The translations under genes were made by a program, and so were the position numbers. A DNA stretch of 64,000 bases, from assembly GCA_021464415.1 (NCBI GenBank), contig CM038465.1:25740990-25804989 (forward strand), in the 5' to 3' direction. Position 1 is the stretch's first letter. Each line of letters starts with the position of its first letter. Below the pieces are notes generated by a model. The model did not search any database. It saw only the letters and a list, made by a program, of their open reading frames with translations, and was not told the DNA's origin. The stretch comes from Lonicera japonica. Its lineage: Eukaryota; Streptophyta; Magnoliopsida; Dipsacales; Caprifoliaceae. Below, one piece after another: positions 12,288 to 23,656 of the stretch.

Positions 12288-12470
12288 TGTTGGAGTAAAA
12301 CTAATTTTGAAACATTTAACTAAAAAATATAAATGAGATATATAAATGAAAATTAGGAGAAAAACGTGTGACTTGTGAATTTAGAGTAGAAATTTAACAA
12401 AAAAAATATAAATGAAAATTCAATAAATAACAGGCCACCTACGAGATAATTAGAATTTACACTCCACCCT

Positions 12471-12535
12471 ATCTTTTGGAAAAGTCCAAGTCAATGAAGT
12501 CAACTGAAATTTTTAGCCTCTCCTTTAGTTAATGT
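12471..12535 (+). promoter_or_regulatory. Block shared by both receptor-kinase promoters, copy near gene 2
   Basis: This is the direct-orientation match of 10933-10995, with the same pair of GTCAA motifs followed by 'ttttagcctctc'. It lies 101-165 bp upstream of the gene 2 start codon, in the sense orientation. Conservation around two WRKY-type cores suggests a regulatory site or a piece of ancestral promoter; neither is proven. Confidence 0.5.
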
Positions 12536-12635
12536 TCCCGAGATAAAGAAAAATATAAAAATCCTATCTGAGCACAGTTTTAGCTAATAGATATCATCAA
12601 TCTAGACATTGATTACCTTTTTTGTTTTGGAATTC

Positions 12636-15600
12636 ATGGCTGACTACTTCTTCCATTATTTCTTGTTCTTGATTCTATTAATAACAGGTCGCCTTGGAGT
12701 TGAAGGTACCAATGATGATGAGTGTAAAATTACCAGATGCGGGAAAAATGGTCCGCCCATTCGATTCCCATTTCAACTTACACCTAACCAGCCAAAACAT
12801 TGCGGCTACCCAGGGTTTGAGCTATCCTGCAACCGCATGAACCAAACAGTGCTCGTACTTCCAGTCGCTTTTGAGGTGGTGGTTGATAAAATTGACTACC
12901 TATCACAAACAATTTATGTACATGATCCCCATAATTGCTTTCCGGCACAGGTTTCAAGGTTCAATCCATCTGCTTCTCCTTTCAAATTCGGGTATTACTA
13001 TGGTATTGCTTTGTTCAATTGTTCGCCAGCCGAAAGAAATAGTCCAACCTTGGTCCCTTGCCTTAGTGGCCCCTGGTATCAAATTTATGCAGAGTACTAT
13101 GGATCTTTGACTGATGAATTAACAAATTGTGTTAAGATCCATAACTTCTCATCAGTTCCAATTGATTTGTTTGAGTACCCGCAAAGCGACGTTCAGCTGT
13201 TTTGGAGCAAACCAAATTGTAGCATGTGCGAATCAAAAGGCAAAATGTGCAGGTGGAAGAATTATAACACTACAACAGCAGCAGCAGCAGCAGGGGAACC
13301 TGAACTTGAATGTGTGCAAATGCCCAAAAAACCCACAGGTATGTTTTAGGACAAGCAATAAACTAGCTAGTTGCCCAAACAGACGAACTAAAAATATAAA
13401 ATTTTGTTGAGTACACATGTCAATGGGCTGTTTGCTGAAAAAGAGGGACTAAAACCACAATGAAACTCATCACGTGTACTTTAATTATTTAGACTGTATG
13501 TACTAACACTCCTACCAATTTTCCAGCAAAGATTTTTTATTGCAGAAAATCAATTAATCTCCAGAAATTTCGTCTCAAAAAGAAATTAATTAATTGCTTG
13601 TTTTAATTCGAAAAATAAAGGTTGTTGTACAATATCCGAACAACGTTTCTGAAATATATTGTTCTATAGTTGAAAAGAATGATAACTACTTTATAAATCT
13701 CATTTCCTTTTCACAGGTGCATCAAAGATACTTCACCTTGCAGGTAATATATTGTTCCTTTAATGCAAATTTGGTTACACAATTTTGGAATTCTATTAGA
13801 ATTATAATTCTATAGAATTGCAATTCTAAATACAATAGAATTACAATACTATTGTTTGAATCGTATGGAGATTTCATTTGGAATTCTATTAGAATTACAA
13901 ATTTGTTTGTTTGGTTAATTTGTACAATTCATTTGGAATTCTAATGACACAATGACCTTGAAGAACATTTGTCACAATTCTCACTGTTGAGTCCAGAGAA
14001 ATTTTTGTAATGTACATACAATAGACATACAATAGATATATACAGACATATAGTTACTATAATTACATATAATTACTTATAGGTTTTAGACTATAAAGAG
14101 GGATTCCATTTGAAGGGTAAATAGATGAATTTCATAATGAAAATGTGTAGGGCAATAAAAATAGTGTGTAGGTCACCTCCACCAAATTTCATATAAAAAC
14201 AAATCCAACACCTAGAATTCATTGTATTGAAAAATTGATATATTTGTTTATTTTGGCCATTGAAATTTTTTATGATCATCTCATCCACTTGTAGGTTGAA
14301 TTTTTTTATGAAATTTGGCAGAGCTGATCTACTCAATAGATCATCTTTACAAATTTTTATTACCCCTCAAATGGGCATCCTTTCTTTTTATTAAAGTGAG
14401 GGAATCCTCTTTATAGCCTAAGTTTATATATATATATATATATATACTGTTTATATGTATATATTTATTGTATATATAGTAGTAGATGTATAATGGTAGG
14501 GTTAGGGGTTGGGGTGGGGCACGAGGTGGTGGTGTGGTGGGGAAGGGAAGGGGAGGGGTGTTGTCGAGGCACCATGTGTTTTGTGGTCAGGAGGTGGGAA
14601 ACAAGTTGGGGTGAGTGGGTGTGGGGTTGGGGTGGATGGTTGTAATTGATGGTTTGTTTTTTTAGAATTCAATGAGAATTGAAATTATAAAACTCTACTC
14701 TCCATATATAATTCAATCCTACAAAATTGATGGTTTTAGAATTCCAAAACCATGAGCCAAACAATAGAATTTTAAAACCATGCTCCAATTCTAAAATCAT
14801 AGTATAGAATTGGGGTACATGTCCAATTTGTGTTTTTTTATTTTTTCCCCATTACCACAACAATATTTATAATTTTTTTTATTTTTTACAGCTGCTGCAA
14901 GGAAACGACTATTCACTGGTAAGACAAACTATACACCTTTGTTTGTTATTAATTACTTTGTCTTTCCTTTTTAGAGTCCCGCTATCCCAATTTAACAATC
15001 ACTTATTCCCTTTAGAGTCGTAATACATAGACTAAGTTTTATTCTTGACCATTGACTAGCTTGAAATTATACTCTTTCAAATTATTGGAGAGCGAAAAAG
15101 TGACTCTTAAAATGGGACCGAGGTAGTATTGTACAGCTCTACAATACACCATGTTAATTTCTTCATTTAGAAAAGGAAAGAAATGCAAGCTTTTTAAATA
15201 TTTCTAATCATGCATGTGCAGTATTAGGTGCAATTTTCCTTTGCCTGGTAATTATCACACTCTACCTCATTTACAACTCTTTCAAAAGAAAGAAAGAGGA
15301 CCAAGTAAAAGTTGAAAGATTTTTGGAGGATTACAAAGCTCTCAAGCCCAGCAGATACTCGTTTGTTGATATTAAAAAGATAACGAACAATTTCAAGGAC
15401 AAATTAGGAGAGGGTTCTTATGGTACTGTGTTCAAAGGGAATCTTTCGAGCGAAATATTTGTCGCCATTAAGGTCCTTGAAAGCTCCATGGAAAATGGCA
15501 AGGAGTTTATTAACGAAGTTGGAGCGATGGGCCAGATCCACCACGTCAACGTTGTTCGTTTGGTTGGGTTTTGTGCTGATGGAATTAATCGAGCTCTCAT

Positions 15601-16117
15601 TTACGAGTTCTTACCAAACGAGTCCTTAGAAAAGTTCATATTCTCCGAAACTCAAAATCAAACCTTCCTTGGTTGGGAAAAATTACAAGACATTGCATTA
15701 GGCATTGCCAGGGGAATCGAATATCTTCACCAAGGTTGTGATCACCAAATACTTCATTTCGACATTAAGCCTCATAATATCTTGTTGGACGATAATTTTA
15801 ATCCAAAAATAGCAGATTTTGGGCAAGCCAAATTGTGCCCCAAGGATCAAAGTAAGGTGTCAATGACAGCCGCTAGAGGGACCATGGGTTATATTGCCCC
15901 TGAAGTTTTCTCTAGAAATTTTGGGAATGTTTCGTATAAGTCAGACGTATATAGCTTTGGGATGTTACTACTTGAGATGGTTGGTGGGAGGAAGAACATT
16001 GATCTAACAGTCCAAAATCCTAGTCAAACGTCCTTTCCAGAATTGATTTATGGCCGTTTATGTCAAGGAGAAGAGCTGGGGATCAAAATCGAAGAAGAGG
16101 AACCACGCTCAGAATAG
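12636..16117 (+). CDS. Receptor-like Ser/Thr kinase, LRK10L-2/PR5K-like (gene 2), frameshifted near the 3' end
   Basis: Inferred exons are 12636-13338, 13717-13743, 14892-14918 and 15222-16117. They join in frame to 550 codons plus stop. The start at 12636 ([15 protein letters not shown]) gives a good signal peptide; an in-frame ATG at 12609 is the alternative. Exon 1 holds the GUB_WAK_bind ectodomain (C...[10 protein letters not shown]...[11 protein letters not shown]) and a cysteine-rich WAK_assoc-like end ([13 protein letters not shown]). Two 27-nt exons encode the juxtamembrane linker. Exon 4 starts with the membrane span ([17 protein letters not shown]), a basic stop-transfer, then the kinase with [31 protein letters not shown] and APEVF. 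At 16103-16104 the frame is shifted by two extra bases (or one lost), and translation ends at 16117 just before subdomain XI (CIQ...DRP). The product would lack the kinase C-lobe end and is probably inactive, or the locus is a young pseudogene. It diverges from gene 1. Confidence 0.78.
13750..14825. repeat. MITE-like insertion in gene 2 intron 2
   Basis: The intron is filled by sequence whose two ends are rich in short inverted 'gaattct/agaattc' motifs. The left part (13790-13950) repeats 'ggaattctattagaatta'; the right part (14665-14810) carries 'tagaattccaaaaccatgag' and related inverted copies. This arrangement and a size near 1 kb suggest a non-autonomous DNA transposon. No definite target duplication was resolved. 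Confidence 0.4.
14499..14519 (+). other. Canonical G-quadruplex motif in gene 2 intron 2
   Basis: Four runs of three or four G (14499-14501, 14504-14507, 14510-14513, 14515-14519 region) are separated by TTA, TT and T. It is followed to about 14640 by further G-rich sequence in an otherwise AT-rich intron. The G-rich strand is the transcribed sense, so both DNA and pre-mRNA could fold. Confidence 0.65.
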
Positions 16118-16296
16118 CGAAGAAGCTAACAATTGTGGGGCTTTGTTGTATTCAATGGTCACCGTTAGATCGTCCTCCCATGAAGATTGTGGTTCAAATG
16201 CTCGAAGGGAAAGGAGACATGCTCGCCATGCCTTCCGAATCCTTTTGCTTCTGTAGGCCGACACGAGAGCTCAAAGAAGCCTGCAAGAGCTATTAA
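16105..16296 (+). pseudogene. Out-of-frame 3' end of receptor kinase gene 2
   Basis: From the ACG codon at 16105, the +1 frame reads [18 protein letters not shown], then [17 protein letters not shown] and a typical family C-terminus, ending with a stop at 16294-16296. This is kinase subdomain XI, normally in frame with the upstream exon. Its near-perfect preservation indicates that the frameshift is recent, or that it is an assembly/sequencing error. Confidence 0.8.
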
Positions 16297-16299
16297 TAT

Positions 16300-17280
16300 A
16301 GAGTTAGAAGTTATTAGCAAAGTATAATAATTGCATCTCAATGCAATTTAGAGATCAATCTCTAAAATGGGACATCAAGTGTTTTATCAGTTCTTTTAAA
16401 TGTGGTATTGTTTGTAGTTTACATGTAAGATTTTATGTTTGAGAAGAGAGAGTGTTTTGCAACTAGAGAGGGCTTGAGAGGCTTGTAAATTGCTGATTCT
16501 TTAATATGGTTGCCACACTAGTATATAATAGGAGACATACCCTTCTTAGTAGGACCATTGATTACTGCAAAATGGAAAAAGTAAAAAAAACCTTCATGAA
16601 CTTTATGTCCTAAACTAATAATCTAGCTTTCACCGAGTGGGTTAGCCTAGTAGTGAAGGCGCCCACTCGGATATAGATCGAAGATCCTAGATTTGCATGA
16701 GATTTCGCTTACTTTTTTATTTAAAAAAAAAGAAGACTCTCTTTTACTTCTGCACATTTTAATAATTCTTGGTAAAGAAAAAAGGCTAATTTTACAATGC
16801 TTTGTTCTTAATGCTTCCAAATAGCATATGCGGTGTGCAGCTAAGATTTTAGTGCCGGGATAAGCAAAATATTTAGTGTGACTGTGAAAATATGACAGCT
16901 TGACATTTTTTAATAACCTACCATCCTTTGGCAAATGAAATTAAGAGTAACTTATTTATAGAGATGTTAGATTAAAGTCTCATTTTATTTTTCAAACATA
17001 ATCAAGGTACTAAATCTTACAAGTTCGCATAAATTAACCATATTTTTTGGATGCATAAATGTCATATCACATGATTTGTTCCCAATATGCACATTTTGCA
17101 TAAAATATCATAAATATAATTAGTTCTTTGATCTACCCCAGGGGATAGCTAAAAAGCTATTTTTACTTTCCATCCATAATTTATAAGACATCTACAAGCT
17201 AGTATATATACATAGGCAATTTGAGTGAGTCTAAAAAACAAAATAAATAACAAAACTCGCAATCTTTACCCAAAGAATGT
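16300..17280. other. Intergenic sequence after gene 2, with a SINE-like fragment
   Basis: At 16628-16735 a tRNA-like A-box (GGGTTAGCCTAGTAGTG), a B-box-like segment (GAAGATCCTAGAT) and a downstream A-rich tail suggest a SINE fragment, though no target duplication was found. The remainder is AT-rich with no supported gene. Confidence 0.35.
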
Positions 17281-18759
17281 TTTGGGGTAGTTTATATATT
17301 CTCGGATGCATGAAAATGGACTGAATTTCCGAATGTCATTAACACTTGGAAAAAAAAAATTGTGGTTCCCAAAAAATTTCTTGGAAGATGGAAAGGAATT
17401 TCATGAGGTATCCCCATGGAAAAGAAATTTAGGCGGGTGTAGTCCCTGTGGTTAACTAGGAACATGGAAATAAAATGGGTCCACATGCAAGTCATTTTCA
17501 ATGTGAAAATCCCCCCTATGGTTATAACTAGGAACATGGAAATAAAAAAGGGTCCACATGCAACTCCTTTTCACTCTGAAAATTCTTTTTAGGTGAGCGT
17601 ATTCAATGTTTTGGATCAGGAAATTAAATGAAAGGAGTATTTCAAGTCTTTGTTTGTGGAACAAATACAAGTGGTCCTTAGGAATTTTGTTTGGAAGATG
17701 GAAATGAGTTTCATGAGTTATTACTGAGAAACTGTTGTCTTTTATATGCATGTTGGCAAGGACATTGAATGGAAAATAGTTTGCAAGTTATTTATTATTT
17801 TTATAAATTCCTTTTGAGTGGTTATAATCATACTTCTTGTAATCTCCCATGTTACGTTTCTTAAAGATTTTATCATGCTAAAAAATTAAGTAGTTCCCAC
17901 AATTTTGGGTTAAGAATATGAAAATTAATTTTATACTTTATTTTTATTTTTTTTTTAAAAAAGAAATGTTATTGTTCAGGAAAATGTAATCCCTAGTTAA
18001 AGAGTTTGAGAAGTCATCATTAGTGCAAAAGTCTCTTTCGGGTGGTTGTAGTGATAAGTGGCCCCCAAGGTTTCCGGGAGGAAGATGGAAATGAATTTCC
18101 AAAGTCATTATTGTGCACAAAGTTTTGGGGAGGGTGCATGTAGTTCAAATGATTTTAGCTAGGAGAGTAATTTGAAACGAATTTTGCAAGTCGACATGTG
18201 TGTGAAAATTCTTTCCGGTAATCCTTAAAGGTTGGTCAAGTATTAAATTTAAGTTATGACAAGTGCCTCATCAATATAAGTTATGACTTTAAGCTCCACA
18301 AGATTTAACTATATATTGAGGATTGTGCCATACGCAATATGCATGTTGTGAATTCCCTTGTCCCAGCGAGGATGGCTTGCCTCGGCCGGTATAGATTAGA
18401 GATTAGTCGAGGTGCGCGCAATTTGACAAGAGACTCTTAATGTTCAACCACAAAAAAATAAAATTATTTCGGTCTAAATGTGATTGCCACAGCTTTGATT
18501 AGAAAGGTTCAAAGAATTTCCACAAGTCATTATATTTGCAAATGTTTAGGGCTGGGTGGACCCCCAAGTTTAATTCAATCCTTAAATACAAAATCTATGT
18601 AAATGCGTTATTTTTGTTTAATGTCCTAAATAAATCTATGTGATACTCATCAATTAACTAGTTAACAAAATAAAAATAAGAAAAGAATTAGAGCTCAAAT
18701 GCTCTCTAGATATAAGTGATTAATCCTTATAAAAAAAATAATATTAATATAATAGTGTA

Positions 18760-19308
18760 TAGGCCTATTAATGGATTGGATTTGTACCTGAATTTTATCC
18801 CAATCTGATCCGTTTAGTCAGATAAGGACTGAGATTTATGATCCGTATACCCAAACCGATTCGAACCTGTTAGGTCTTTGATTAACAAATCAGATATGAA
18901 TTTATGCCGATCCAATCTGTTTGCAATCCGATTCGATTCAAGATACACATTTATGCTTAAATTTATTATATTTATATTTATCGCATTATTATTAACACAC
19001 TCATAAAAAATAAATATAACACAAAAAGTATTACATAAGTTTCTTTTTACCAGAATGAAATAAATTTGGCTATTATGAAGTTTAACTTTTATGTTAATTT
19101 TGTTATTTTTTATATATTTACAAACTAATTATTATATAATTAAAATTTTAAATGGATCGGCTTATATCCGATCCGAACAAATTTGGATATTGATCGATAT
19201 TTTGGTGATCCGTTACATGATCTAATCCGGATCCGATCTAAAAACTTTTTGAAATATGAATTTTGATTTACCTTGATCCGATCCAAATCCGATATGTTGA
19301 CAGGTCTA
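18760..19308. mobile_element. Probable hAT-type MITE
   Basis: The left end TAGGCCTATTAATGGATTGG and the reverse complement of the right end (TAGACCTGTCAACATATCGG) are similar inverted termini. The flanking octamers ATAGTGTA and CTAGTGTA match at 7 of 8 positions. Subterminal regions are dense in 'gatccga/cggatc' motifs in both orientations. There is no coding capacity. Confidence 0.6.
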
Positions 19309-20289
19309 CTAGTGTAGTCTCAATGGTTATGACTAGGACGGGAAAAAAGTGTCCATAAGTCATTATTGATGTCATTTTTTTCCTTTGTAAAATGAAAAGG
19401 TAACGCAGTTGCACATGCTCTATTTTAATTATAAATCTTATAATTTTACATGTTACGTTTCTTACCATCTTTACCAGGTTATAAGTTAAATTTTTTTTTT
19501 TTTTAAAACAAGACTTTTATATGTTATTATTGAGGAAACTGTAGTCCCAAATTAAAGAGTTTGGCAGGTCATCATTAGTGCAAACATCTCTCTTTTATGT
19601 GGTTGTAGTAGTAAGTCTAGTAAGTGGCCCTCAAGATTTTGGGGAGGAAGATGGTAATGAATTTCCTAGGTCATTATTGTCGAAATTTTTTTGAGGGTCA
19701 TTATTGTGGAGAAAGTTTTAGGGAAGGTGCATGTAGTTCAAACGATTTTAGCTAGGAAATTAAGTTGAAATGAATTTTGCAAGTCTACGTGATCGATGTA
19801 ACTGTTTGGCTTGAGAATATAATCCACCTTATTGGTTGATCTTATCTTTGATTTTTGATTTAATTGTAGTTTTCTTTGAAAAAACTAATAATAATATTTT
19901 CAACATGTAATGAAATTGACAGATCCCCATGCATGAATTTGGTTTGAAACGTGGAAAGGAGTTTCATTGCTGTGTTGCATTGTTATGAAAGTCATCCTTG
20001 CTGTGTGTGAAAAAAAATAATGTTGTAGTTATAATCCTTAACGTGCATGTAATAAAATTAACGTGCATGTAATAAAATTAAGTGTTCTCCTCAATTTTGG
20101 GTTAAGAAGATGAATAGGAACTTTGTAAGTCATTATTGAGGAAAATTAAGAATCTCTTTCTGTTTTAGACATGTTTAAAATAAGCTGTATTTTTTTTCTA
20201 ACATTATAAATGCATCAAATCTCATAAGTCTGCACAAATTAACCATTTATTTTTAATGCATAAGTGCCACCATCATATTTTGTCTAAAA

Positions 20290-21310
20290 TTTATAATGAC
20301 ATAGATATACGCGCGCAAGAGTAGTACAAATCTTCGTAATCTTTAATTAGATTTGTGTCATCAAGTGTCGACCTACTCGCTTCTTCTCTGATCTGTGATG
20401 CTCTACAAACACCTTCACACCCTAAAGGAGAGAAGACAAAAACTCTCACAAATGAAGAGAAAGAAAACCAATAAATTTTAAAAAAAACCAAACGTATCTA
20501 ATTTTATACTATTTATGTAATGTTAATAAAATATTTGTTGATTTGGCAGTGACTTGAATATTTTCGCCAATAAGAAAATAGGGTTTTAACGACCCTAGTT
20601 TATATAAGGTAAACAAATTTAGACTCGCATCATAGTTGTTAAAAAAACATGTAATAAATTAGCAAATATTATAAGATTATTATCCATGAACATAGGCATA
20701 AATATAAAATATTTCAGTAAAAATCACAGGCAATTCTTTATTTTTCAGTTGCAATTAAGACCCTTTGTATTACTTTTGATGTAAGGGGTGCAAACAAAAA
20801 TAGAAACTAAAATGTTATGTGAGAAGCCATAAGAGTACTTTGGTTAAGAAAATAGTATCTTACCATCATCAAAATCTACTAATGGCGAGGTGGAAACTCA
20901 AAGAAATTAAAAGAGTAACGCTATTGAGCCTAAAAAAAATATGAAAAAAGATAACCCAAAAGTAACTTTCAACCAATTAATCTCATTCACCATTCTATCT
21001 TCCAATCTATGTTCATTGAGCTATATAGCATTTCTCAAATTAAAATGTAGAGTGCAAACTCCAATTTAGAGTTATTATATGAGAAATGCTATATATATAA
21101 TCCAAAAAGTATATCAAAAGTTGTAACCCAAATGAATATCAACCGAAAGTGATAAATGATATTAATTAGTTAAAAATTACTTTTAAATTGTGTTTTTGGA
21201 TTATTTTATTTTTTAATACTTTTTACAGGAATACAAGGATTGGGCAGGTTGTGTAGAGACACAAGGCCCACCACCAAACTAATATGTATGAGTTGTAAAG
21301 AGTATAGGGC
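20290..21310 (+). repeat. Duplicated block B, copy 1
   Basis: Same-orientation matches lie at about 45330-46110, 48055-49110 and, partly, 50500-50870 and 58820-58990. Landmarks are 'ccttcacaccctaaaggaga', 'actctcacaaatgaagagaa', 'tttgttgatttggcagtgac' and 'aatcacttttaaattgtgtt'. The conserved leader-like opening resembles an LTR or a promoter/5'UTR fragment, but no ends were defined and no gene is seen. Confidence 0.6.
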
Positions 21311-22079
21311 CACCACCTAATATTGTATAATGTTTGCTAAACATACAAATAGCCTCACCACCTAATATTGTACCACGGAAACTAAGGCTCGAAATCACAT
21401 TATGTTCTTTCATCACAGAGATATATTCGCTAGAAATATGAATAACCTTTACACAGCATCGTATAAAAGATTACGAGTTTCCAAAACCCTCACTATATTT
21501 TCTTAATGGAAAGACACATATTCTAAAATCATAGACAATCTCTTTAAAAGGGTTGCATAATGGGAATAGGGAATTAAAGATTAAAATTAAAGGTTGATAT
21601 CATATTTTTATATGAAGAATAATTTAATAAATAGGAGAAGAGTTAGGGTTTAATGAGCAAAATATGGAAATAGGTTGAATAAAGATAGAATTTTAAAGGA
21701 GTAAGGAGCAAGAAATTAAATCGAGACTAGAGTTTTATTTTTGGTGTATGACTACCAAATCTTAATTTCCATCACTATGCACTGACAGTAGATTCGAGAT
21801 TGATTTTGGCAAGGTAAACCTCCGAATTTGAGAAAATTCAAAGCATTAAAGTTGTAGATCTTTGAATTTTCTTTCAAACCATATAAAATACTCCAAAATC
21901 CAAGTTTTGAATGAGAAGATATGCTCAAAATACCGAATTATTGCATAACTTTCTCAAATACAATTCTTGTTTTGAGATTTCTTTGATTTGCTTCTTCTTG
22001 ATTTCGATACTTTATTCACTCAATTCAACCCTTTTTGATATTTTCCTCACTAGCTCTATAATTATTACAATGTACTAAA

Positions 22080-23060
22080 AATAAATAAAATAAATAATTT
22101 TTACATCCTAAAGTGGACAATACAATGATTAATAAGTGGTTTAAAATATTCAATAAATCATGCACATCACATATTGATGTCCAGTTTCATTTTATCCAAG
22201 AAATTATTGATAGTGGTGTAGAGGTTTTAACGAAGATTGGCATCAAGAATAATCTAGACGAAGGTGGTATCATTGGACATGTTTGAGCATTGCTCGACTT
22301 TGGTCAATATTATTCGTTGTTAATACCTTTAGGGCGGACGTTATTCGGGGTCAAGGTTCTTCATGCTGGGAATGCTATAGCAGTTTTGATGCGGAGGATC
22401 ATGGTCAGAGTATGGTGTGGTTAATGGCTCACTGAGAAGAAGATTTTTGGATTTGGCTTGTCATGCTGATCAATTTCAAGGAGCTAGTGATTGATCCACA
22501 AAGGTCCTGAGTGCATGCATTTTCTCTATGCGTGGATAGGATAGCTTTATGATAATGAAGCCATCCAGCAAAAAGCATTAACGCTGCAAAGTTCAATGCA
22601 CCGACTGTGGTACAATAGATCCACAAAGGTCCCGAGTGCTTGCATTTTCTCTGTGCGTGGATATATCCTCAAAAACCTTGATATCGATCCGCGGAGTGTG
22701 TCAGGCATCATTAACTATACATACTTGTCTAATTTTATTGTTTTATAAATTAGTCACTTTAGTTGAGTGTGTAGAGAGATTTTTCTCGAGGTGAGCTTGT
22801 ACGGAGAAACTAGGGCTAATAACAATTATTTGTACTCTTTGATTCAATCATCAATAGAAGCAATCACTCGGTAGATTAGTGGTGTATTTTGCCGAAACCA
22901 CCCTAATTGCTTGTGTTTGGTGAGTATTTGTTTTCTCAATTTCTCCATATTTATTTATTGTCTAATTGCTTGTGCATAACTTTGATTACAGTAACATATA
23001 TTATTTCTGGTTCCCTTCGATTGTGTTAATGGCTTAAATCGGGTTTATCACAATAGGGTG
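22080..23060 (+). repeat. Unclassified, possibly LTR-derived remnant with an internal direct repeat
   Basis: A ~50-base segment beginning 'gatccacaaaggtcc' and containing 'tgcattttctctatgcgtgg' occurs at 22493-22543 and again at 22618-22665. From 22790 onward the sequence ('aatcatcaatagaagcaatc', 'ttgccgaaacc') resembles the end of a plant retrotransposon LTR. No open frame or target duplication supports a firm call. Confidence 0.3.
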
Positions 23061-23558
23061 ATTGTAATCAAACATCATGTAATCTCCTCTAGCAGGTTTC
23101 ATGACCATGGAATAAAATTCAATGGCACACAATTTTAGCTAGGAAGATTGAAAGACGTAACCATTAATGAGGAAAATGTAGGCCCTAAAGAGGTTGGCAA
23201 GTCAATATCAGTGCAGAAATTTCTTGTAGTACATTTTTACAAAGTCTTTATGGTTGATTAAAAGTAAGTGGTCCCCAAAATTTTTTGAGGGAAGATGGAA
23301 TTGAATTTCCTAACTCATTATTGTGGAAAATTTTGGGGTGGATTACTGTTCAAATAAATTTTAGCTAAGAAGTTGAAATGAATTTCACAAGTGATCATGA
23401 GTGTGGAATTTCTTTCCAGTTAAATGTGAATTCCAAATCTTTTACTATATTATATTGTTATGTGTTTTGCTCGGTTCCAAACCCATGAAAAAGATGAGTT
23501 TTGTTGGAAATCGGATTGTTCACTTGAATGGTGCAAAAGAGGATTTATGGTTCTGGAA

Positions 23559-23656
23559 AGGTGCAAAAGCACTTTTGCACCTAAAAAATTGCATTCTGGA
23601 AAGCTGCAAAAGTACTTTCGCAGTTACACAGAAAAAGTGCAAAAGACATTTTGCAG
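23559..23656. repeat. Cluster of three hairpin-forming GTGCAAAAG palindromes
   Basis: The hairpins are at 23559-23582 (11-bp perfect arms AGGTGCAAAAG and CTTTTGCACCT with a 2-base centre), 23603-23623 (CTGCAAAAG against CTTTCGCAG) and 23637-23656 (GTGCAAAAG against TTTTGCAGC). The design resembles the GGTGCTAAA palindromes of the nearby Mutator-like element, but the arm sequence is different. Confidence 0.7.

Noticed and set aside
13233..13418. Minus-strand frame with a cysteine run and plus-strand frame with a glutamine run inside gene 2 exon 1
   Set aside because: Both are shadows of a short CAG/GCA repeat that encodes alanines in the true reading frame of the receptor ectodomain.
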